64,000 nt of DNA. Source: Streptococcus sp. 68 (GTDB lineage Bacteria; Bacillota; Bacilli; Lactobacillales; Streptococcaceae). The notes under the pieces were generated by a model, which saw only the letters and a list, made by a program, of their open reading frames with translations, was not told the DNA's origin and made no database searches. Below, in pieces: positions 58,708 through 64,000 of this stretch. The stretch spans positions 40,974 to 104,973 of the forward strand of contig NZ_VMMX01000001.1 of assembly GCF_013277415.1 (NCBI RefSeq), written 5' to 3'. Position numbers and translations under genes: made by a program. Positions within the stretch are counted from its first letter, which is position 1, and the number at the start of each line of letters is the position of its first letter.

Positions 58708-58790
58708 TTTTTCACAATATTATTGACTTTGACAATGAAAAGTATTAGAATATAGCTAAATAAAGAGGGGAAACCCTCTTATAGCTATTC
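58708..58790 (+). promoter_or_regulatory. Promoter and leader hairpin of the second choline-binding gene
   Basis: TTTTTCACAATATT (58708-58721), TTGACT (58723-58728), 17 bp, TAGAAT (58746-58751). The leader then forms ATAGCTA-AATA-AAGAGGG-GAAA-CCCTCTT-ATAGCTAT, a long hairpin with a GAAA tetraloop (about 58751-58789), ending a few bases before AAAGGAGG. It has no T run, so it looks like a stabilising or regulatory structure and not a terminator. Confidence 0.65.
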
Positions 58791-58809
58791 AATAAAGGAG
58801 GAAATGGCT

Positions 58810-59988
58810 ATGAAAAAATCTAAATTACTTACTCTTGGTTTGCTTGCAGGTGCTGGTCTGCTTTTGTCTATCAACCAAGCACAGGCTGCAGATACTTGGG
58901 TTAAAAATGGTGCTGACTGGAATCTTTCTCAAGATGGCAGCCTAGCTAAAAATAAGTGGGTGCAAAATGCTGGCTCTTGGTATCATTTCGACGGTTCTGG
59001 TAACATGCAGACAGGCTGGTACAAAGAAGGTAATACATGGTATTCGCTCGCAGATAGTGGCGCTATGCGTACTGGCTGGTACAAGGAAGGTAGCACATGG
59101 TATTCGCTCGCAGATAGTGGCGCCATGCGTACAGGTTGGTACAAAGAAGGGTCTACATGGTATTACCTCAAAGGCAGTGGCGCTATGGCAACAGGATGGG
59201 CGACTGCAAATGGTGAATGGTCTTACTTTGAAAAATCAGGTGCTATGGTCGCAGACAGAGCTGTTCCAGCCAGCGATGGAGAAAGTTATATCATTGGTAA
59301 GGATGGCTATATGTTGACTTTAAAAAATAGCCCTTATAAAAATGATGATATTGTCCGTTTAGGTGATGGATATGAGTATCTGATTACATCAAAATTTGAC
59401 GGAAATAACTTTACTGATGTTATCGTGGCTAAAAACACTTGGTATATCAAACCTGAGTTCAAGAAGTTTTCCGACAAATACGGGGATGAGGTTGCAAATA
59501 CTACCTTAGCTTTAGTGGATAATAAAGAAGAAGGACAAGAAATTGATCCTAAAGCTGTTATTCGTAATTTCCAAAATCTACCAGGTCGATATTACTTTGG
59601 AGCAGATGGTCGTAGAGTATTACCACTTCCAGAGATGACAACTAGATCAGAAATCAAAAAAGTTGGCAATAATCTTTATCTAGAAGACCCAGGTGTACGA
59701 CTTCGATTTGATAACTTCACAATCAATAACAATAAACTATACTATTTAGATAATGGACAAGGTAAGCTCAAAACAGGTTACTTTGTATTGATTGATGACG
59801 GTATGGCTACAACCCTCCATCACTTACTTGTATATGCAGACCAATCTGGTGAGGTTCTTAAGATGAAACGCTTGCCATCAAGATTTTCAGATTATTTTGA
59901 CAAAGAAATCGATGGTTTCTATGGTCAAAAAATTAAGATTACACAGCCAAATAAGTATGAATATTACAAGGTTCTTGTGGTTAAATAA
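58810..59988 (+). CDS. Choline-binding protein with unrecognised C-terminal region
   Basis: 392 residues from ATG 58810 (AAAGGAG 58795-58801; ATG 58804 is too close). Signal peptide (KKSKLLTLGLLAGAGLLLSINQAQA), then choline-binding repeats at about residues 28-150 (TGWYKEGNTWYSLADSGAMR type, two of them nearly identical), then about 240 residues with no family I recognise (segments VIVAKNTWYIKPEF, NLPGRYYFGADGRRVLPLPEM, HHLLVYADQSGEVLKMKRLPSRF). The modular order, binding repeats first and cargo last, is found in several pneumococcal Cbps with N- or C-terminal effectors. Function unknown. Confidence 0.8.
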   Translation: MKKSKLLTLGLLAGAGLLLSINQAQAADTWVKNGADWNLSQDGSLAKNKWVQNAGSWYHFDGSGNMQTGWYKEGNTWYSLADSGAMRTGWYKEGSTWYSLADSGAMRTGWYKEGSTWYYLKGSGAMATGWATANGEWSYFEKSGAMVADRAVPASDGESYIIGKDGYMLTLKNSPYKNDDIVRLGDGYEYLITSKFDGNNFTDVIVAKNTWYIKPEFKKFSDKYGDEVANTTLALVDNKEEGQEIDPKAVIRNFQNLPGRYYFGADGRRVLPLPEMTTRSEIKKVGNNLYLEDPGVRLRFDNFTINNNKLYYLDNGQGKLKTGYFVLIDDGMATTLHHLLVYADQSGEVLKMKRLPSRFSDYFDKEIDGFYGQKIKITQPNKYEYYKVLVVK

Positions 59989-59991
59989 TAC

Positions 59992-60035
59992 AAAACGAAT
60001 CGCCTAATGAGGGATGTGTGGGCGATTCGTTTTTT
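59992..60035 (+). terminator. Terminator of the choline-binding gene
   Basis: AAAACGAATCGCC pairs with GGCGATTCGTTTT, followed by T. Confidence 0.9.
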
Positions 60036-60142
60036 ACTGTAATCAGCCATTATTAAACATCTTTTATAAGATTATATTCGAAACCTAAAGAAAACTAAGA
60101 AGAAACCGTACCTCCCCCATCATTGAAAAGCGCATTCGTTAC

Positions 60143-60172
60143 TTGAAAAAAGTCGCTCGTTTATGTTATAAT
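60143..60172 (+). promoter_or_regulatory. Promoter of tig
   Basis: TTGAAA (60143-60148), 18 bp, extended -10 TG-T-TATAAT (60167-60172). Confidence 0.7.
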
Positions 60173-60209
60173 AGACTGTATTTAAAAAATTTTAAGGAGA
60201 AATGACAGA

Positions 60210-61493
60210 ATGTCTGTATCATTTGAAAACAAAGAAACAAACCGTGGTGTCTTGACTTTCACTATCTCTCAAGACCAAATCAAACCAGAATTGGACCGTG
60301 TCTTCAACTCAGTGAAGAAATCTCTTAATGTCCCAGGTTTCCGTAAAGGTCACCTTCCACGCCCTATCTTCGACAAAAAATTTGGTGAAGAATCACTTTA
60401 CCAAGACGTTATGAACGCTCTTTTGCCAAACGCTTATGAAGCAGCTGTAAAAGAAGCTGGTCTTGAAGTGGTTGCACAACCAAAAATTGATGTAACTTCA
60501 ATGGAAAAAGGTCAAGACTGGGTTATCACTGCTGAAGTTGTTACAAAACCTGAAGTAAAATTGGGTGACTACAAAAACCTTGAAGTATCAGTTGATGTAG
60601 AAAAAGAAGTAACTGACGCTGACGTTGAAGAGCGTATCGAACGCGAACGCAACAACTTGGCTGAATTGGTTATCAAGGAAGCTGCTGCTGAAAACGGCGA
60701 CACTGTTGTCATCGACTTCGTTGGTTCTATCGACGGTGTTGAATTTGACGGTGGAAAAGGTGAAAACTTCTCACTTGGACTTGGTTCAGGTCAATTCATC
60801 CCTGGTTTCGAAGACCAATTGGTAGGTCACTCAGCTGGTGAAACTGTTGATGTCGTTGTAACATTCCCAGAAGACTACCAAGCAGAAGACCTTGCAGGCA
60901 AAGAAGCTAAATTCGTGACAACTATCCACGAAGTAAAAGCTAAAGAAGTTCCAGCTCTTGACGATGAACTTGCAAAAGACATCGACGAAGAAGTTGAAAC
61001 ACTTGCTGAATTGAAAGAAAAATATCGCAACGAATTGGCTGCTGCTAAAGAAGAAGCTTACAAAGATGCAGTTGAAGGTGCAGCAATTGATAAAGCTGTA
61101 GAAAACGCTGAAATCGTAGAACTTCCAGAAGAAATGATTCACGAAGAAGTTCACCGCTCAGTAAACGAATTCCTTGGAAACTTGCAACGTCAAGGTATCA
61201 ACCCTGACATGTACTTCCAAATCACTGGAACTACTCAAGAAGACCTTCACAATCAATACCAAGCAGAAGCTGAGTCACGTACTAAGACTAACCTTGTTAT
61301 CGAAGCAGTTGCCAAAGCTGAAGGATTTGATGCTTCAGAAGAAGAAATCCAAAAAGAAGTCGAGCAATTGGCAGCAGACTACAACATGGAAGTTGCACAA
61401 GTACAAAGCTTGCTTTCAGCTGATATGTTGAAACATGATATCACAATCAAAAAAGCTGTTGAGTTGATTACAAGCACAGCAACAGTAAAATAA
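60210..61493 (+). CDS. tig: Trigger factor (ribosome-associated chaperone and prolyl isomerase)
   Basis: 427 residues in three domains: the ribosome-binding N-terminus with the FRKG-type signature [14 protein letters not shown], the FKBP prolyl-isomerase domain ([17 protein letters not shown] ... [16 protein letters not shown]) near residues 150-240, and the helical C-terminal chaperone domain. It has strongly biased codons (highly expressed type). Convergent with recD2, sharing a terminator. Confidence 0.97.
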   Translation: MSVSFENKETNRGVLTFTISQDQIKPELDRVFNSVKKSLNVPGFRKGHLPRPIFDKKFGEESLYQDVMNALLPNAYEAAVKEAGLEVVAQPKIDVTSMEKGQDWVITAEVVTKPEVKLGDYKNLEVSVDVEKEVTDADVEERIERERNNLAELVIKEAAAENGDTVVIDFVGSIDGVEFDGGKGENFSLGLGSGQFIPGFEDQLVGHSAGETVDVVVTFPEDYQAEDLAGKEAKFVTTIHEVKAKEVPALDDELAKDIDEEVETLAELKEKYRNELAAAKEEAYKDAVEGAAIDKAVENAEIVELPEEMIHEEVHRSVNEFLGNLQRQGINPDMYFQITGTTQEDLHNQYQAEAESRTKTNLVIEAVAKAEGFDASEEEIQKEVEQLAADYNMEVAQVQSLLSADMLKHDITIKKAVELITSTATVK

Positions 61494-61504
61494 TCTTAAT
61501 AAAC

Positions 61505-61535
61505 AAAAAACCCACCTGATTAGGTGGGTTTTCTT
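61505..61535. terminator. Bidirectional terminator between tig and recD2
   Basis: AAAACCCACCT pairs with AGGTGGGTTTT around GATT, with A and T runs on both sides. Confidence 0.92.
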
Positions 61536-61540
61536 ATGCA

Positions 61541-63907
61541 CTATTTTCCAAAAATCTCTCTGAGGTCTGCGTCTGTAATCCCAATCATAGCTGGAATACT
61601 GGTCCAGTTTTCTTCGGTTAGGATGTAGGATTGTTCAGAGTTACTTGATGTGACTGTTTCAGAGACAACTGGTTGCTTTTCTTCAACATTCTCCAATAAA
61701 TCACTGAAGCGTTCAATCAGATAGGTTTTTCGGGCAGTTCCAATGTGTTGGGTAGCATAATCAAAGGCCTGCAATTCACCTAGTAAGATAAGCTTGCTTT
61801 TGGCGCGTGTAATGGCTGTATAGATGAGATTGCGCTCCAGCATACGCCTACTAGCACTGGTGATCGGTAGGATGACAACAGGGAACTCACTTCCCTGTGA
61901 TTTATGGATGCTCATGGCATAGGCCAGGCGAATCTTGTACCATTCGTTACGTGGGTAAGAGACTTCATTGCCATCAAAATCAATAACAATCTCGTCTTGT
62001 TTCGACTCGGTGTATTTACCAGGAATCAGGTCTGTGATGGCTCCTAAATCTCCATTAAAGACATTGATTTCAGCATCGTTGACCAAGTGAATGACCTTAT
62101 CTCCCTTACGATAGTGGCACTGGGGAGCTTCAAAACTGAGTTGGTCTTTTTGTGGTGGGTTCAGGAGGTCTTGCATGAGTTGGTTGATGGCATCAATCCC
62201 TGCCGTCCCTCGGTACATGGGAGCCAGAACTTGGATATCACGGGCAGGAATGCCACTTCTGAGGGCAGCGCCTAAGATCTTTTCAATGGTAGCTGGAATA
62301 TGGCCGCTAGCAATTTCAAAGTAGGAACGGTCTGCTTTTTTCTGGGTGAAATCGGCTGGCAAGATGCCCTGTCGAATTTGACTAGCTAGGGTGACGATGG
62401 TTGATTCTTCGCTTTGCCGATAAATTTTTTCCAAGCGAGTCTGAGGAATCAAAGGAATATGAAGCAGGTCAGCTAGAACCTGTCCAGGACTGACAGACGG
62501 TAGCTGGTCACTGTCTCCCACGATGAGAATTTTACTGTTAGAAGAGATGTTTGAGAAGAGTTGGTTGGCCAGCCAAGTATCCACCATGGAAAATTCATCC
62601 ACGATGATAAAGTCAGCATCCAGATAATCTTCCAGATGACTGGTATCATCGTCACCTGTCATTCCCAAGTGGCGGTGTATGGTCGCGCTAGGCAAGCCTG
62701 TTAATTCATTCATGCGCCTAGCAGCTCGTCCAGTTGGAGCAGCAAGAAGAATAGGTAGGTTGCTTTTTTTTCTAAGGTCAAGTCCTTCTAAAAGGGCATA
62801 GACAGCGATGATTCCATTGATAACAGTTGTCTTACCAGTACCAGGTCCACCTGTCAGGATAAAGACCTTGTTTTGGATAGCATCGCAGATAGCTTGTTTT
62901 TGAATGCTATCGTACTCAATCCCCAGTTCTTGCTCGACAGTAGTGATATGTTTTTGAATGGTTTCTAAATCATGACTCTTCTGTTTTCCTTTTTCAAGGA
63001 TACGAACCAAGTGGCTGCGGATGCCTTCCTCAGCGAAAAAGAGACTATTATCAAAGATTTTTGTATCAATCTGCTGAACCTTGTCTTCTTCGATGAGGTA
63101 GGAGAGTTCTTGGGCTACTTGGCTGGGATCCAGTTCCACGGGGCGAGAAGACTCAAGGAGAGTAAGGGTTTGTTCTAGCAAATCCCGTGCTTCAACATAG
63201 GTGTCCCCTGTTTCCATACAGGCCTGAAAAAGACTATGAACTAGACCGGCACGGAAGCGTTCAGGAGCCTGACTTTCTATGCCTAGTTCCTCCGCTAATT
63301 GGTCAGCAATGGTAAAGCCCAAACCCTTGATATCCTCAACCAGTTGATAGGGATAATTTTCAACCACATCAAGGGTTTCTTCCTTGTAAAAGTCTTGAAT
63401 CTGAAAGGCTAGTTTATTGGGAATACCGTAGTTGGCCAGTTTAGCTAAAACCATCTCCGTTCCGTAGTTGAGACGGAGAGTGGAGACGAAAGCCTCGCGA
63501 TTTTTGGCAGATAGTCCTGAGATACCTTCTAGCTTTTCTGGGTGTTGCAGAATTTCGTCAATGGTATTGTCGCCATAGGTGTCCACTATTTTCTGAGCTG
63601 TCTTGAGACCAATCCCCTTGAAATGGCTACTTGAAAAGTACTTAACCAGACCCTTGCTAGTTGGTTTTGCTCTTTCATAACGGCTGATTTGCAGTTGCTC
63701 CCCATACTTGGAGTGCTGGACAATTTGCCCCCAAAAAGTATAGTCTTCTCCCTCAATCACATCAGCCATGGTGCCAGTAACAATGATTTCAAAATCATCA
63801 AAATCCTCTGCGTCCGTATCTTCGATTTCTAGGAGGAGGATGCGATAAAAATTGCTGGGATTTTCAAAAATAATCCGTTCAATGGTTCCTGAAAAATAAA
63901 CTTCCAT
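61541..63907 (-). CDS. recD2: RecD2-type DNA helicase (5'-3', without RecBC)
   Basis: 788 residues. An N-terminal OB-like part (MEVYFSGTIERIIFENPSNFYRILL), helix-hairpin-helix segments (FKGIGLKTAQKIVDTYG; ISGLSAKNREAF; IKGLGFTIADQLA), then a superfamily 1 helicase: Walker A LTGGPGTGKTTVIN, APTGRAARRM, VDEFSMVDTWLA, GDSDQLPSVSPGQVL, and AYAMSIHKSQGSEFPVVI. The HHH domains mark the RecD2 class. I start it at 63907 (AAAGGAATCTT before ATG); the longer frame has a non-conserved extension. Confidence 0.94.
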   Translation of the reverse strand: MEVYFSGTIERIIFENPSNFYRILLLEIEDTDAEDFDDFEIIVTGTMADVIEGEDYTFWGQIVQHSKYGEQLQISRYERAKPTSKGLVKYFSSSHFKGIGLKTAQKIVDTYGDNTIDEILQHPEKLEGISGLSAKNREAFVSTLRLNYGTEMVLAKLANYGIPNKLAFQIQDFYKEETLDVVENYPYQLVEDIKGLGFTIADQLAEELGIESQAPERFRAGLVHSLFQACMETGDTYVEARDLLEQTLTLLESSRPVELDPSQVAQELSYLIEEDKVQQIDTKIFDNSLFFAEEGIRSHLVRILEKGKQKSHDLETIQKHITTVEQELGIEYDSIQKQAICDAIQNKVFILTGGPGTGKTTVINGIIAVYALLEGLDLRKKSNLPILLAAPTGRAARRMNELTGLPSATIHRHLGMTGDDDTSHLEDYLDADFIIVDEFSMVDTWLANQLFSNISSNSKILIVGDSDQLPSVSPGQVLADLLHIPLIPQTRLEKIYRQSEESTIVTLASQIRQGILPADFTQKKADRSYFEIASGHIPATIEKILGAALRSGIPARDIQVLAPMYRGTAGIDAINQLMQDLLNPPQKDQLSFEAPQCHYRKGDKVIHLVNDAEINVFNGDLGAITDLIPGKYTESKQDEIVIDFDGNEVSYPRNEWYKIRLAYAMSIHKSQGSEFPVVILPITSASRRMLERNLIYTAITRAKSKLILLGELQAFDYATQHIGTARKTYLIERFSDLLENVEEKQPVVSETVTSSNSEQSYILTEENWTSIPAMIGITDADLREIFGK

Positions 63908-63938
63908 AAGATTCCTTTGCATAAATAGGTGAGAGTTA

Positions 63939-64000
63939 ATACTCTTCGAAAATCTCTTCAAACCATGTCAGCTTCGCCTTGCCGTATATATGTTACTGAC
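63939..64000 (+). repeat. BOX element, cut by the window end
   Basis: ATACTCTTCGAAAATCTCTT followed by CATGTCAGCTTCGCCTTGCCGTA is the left end of a BOX element; its right end lies outside the window. Confidence 0.85.

Overview
The window looks like chromosomal DNA of a mitis-group Streptococcus, i.e. Streptococcus pneumoniae or a very close relative (S. mitis, S. pseudopneumoniae). The reasons are low-GC DNA with AAGGAGG-type ribosome sites, dispersed BOX elements, choline-binding surface proteins, a YSIRK/LPxTG surface protein, and long blocks whose gene content and order match the pneumococcal core (rsmH-ftsL-pbpX-mraY; recU-pbp1A; ypsA-gpsB-rnpB; mapZ-gnd-ritR; the mevalonate operon; liaFSR; tig-recD2). 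I see no tRNA, rRNA, intact insertion sequence, prophage or CRISPR array.

Layout. 1-640: the tail of what looks like a streptococcal SOS-mutagenesis cassette (YolD-like and DUF5960 genes). 786-15339: a glycosaminoglycan-use island. It holds a broken hyaluronate lyase (hysA: frameshift, premature stop and altered sorting motif), a leftward operon for catabolism of unsaturated uronate, a rightward mannose-family PTS / unsaturated glucuronyl hydrolase / yajC / heparinase-like operon, and the LacI-type regulator regR. AAACCG-type operators sit on all three promoters. 15450-17557: an XRE regulator with DUF3278-type small membrane proteins, ending in a gpx/membrane-protein chimera. 17723-22240: division and wall genes, with a PBP2X carrying Ala338 and Val546. 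22241-25550: clpL behind a duplicated CtsR-type promoter split by a BOX element, then convergent luxS. 25645-36816: a DUF1846 gene, dexB, and, where encapsulated pneumococci keep capsule genes (between dexB and aliA), only two oligopeptide-binding lipoproteins (aliC/aliD-like) and glf; then aliA. This suggests a capsule-less (null-capsule-clade-like) genotype.

36980-47092: pbp1A and recU (leftward), ypsA, gpsB, the RNase P RNA, an rRNA methyltransferase, mapZ, gnd, the atypical response regulator ritR (Asn53, Cys128) and a choline-binding protein. 47473-51027: a large LPxTG protein with six nearly identical 85-residue SHIRT-like repeats, preceded by a 10-G tract in its leader. 51309-57523: the mevalonate pathway operon (mvaK1-mvaD-mvaK2-fni) and the liaFSR cell-envelope stress system. 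57798-59988: two choline-binding proteins, one fused to an NlpC/P60 peptidase domain, the other to a C-terminal region I do not recognise. 60210-63907: trigger factor and convergent recD2.

How the parts fit: hyaluronate lyase would release unsaturated disaccharides outside the cell. The PTS would import them, Ugl would cut them, and the isomerase/dehydrogenase/KdgK/KdgA series would yield pyruvate and glyceraldehyde-3-phosphate, all probably under RegR and CcpA. Here the extracellular enzyme is broken while the import and catabolic arms look intact. The most unusual items are the SHIRT protein with its poly-G leader, the choline-binding NlpC/P60 protein, the capsule-replacement locus, the duplicated CtsR promoter and the RegR operator set.
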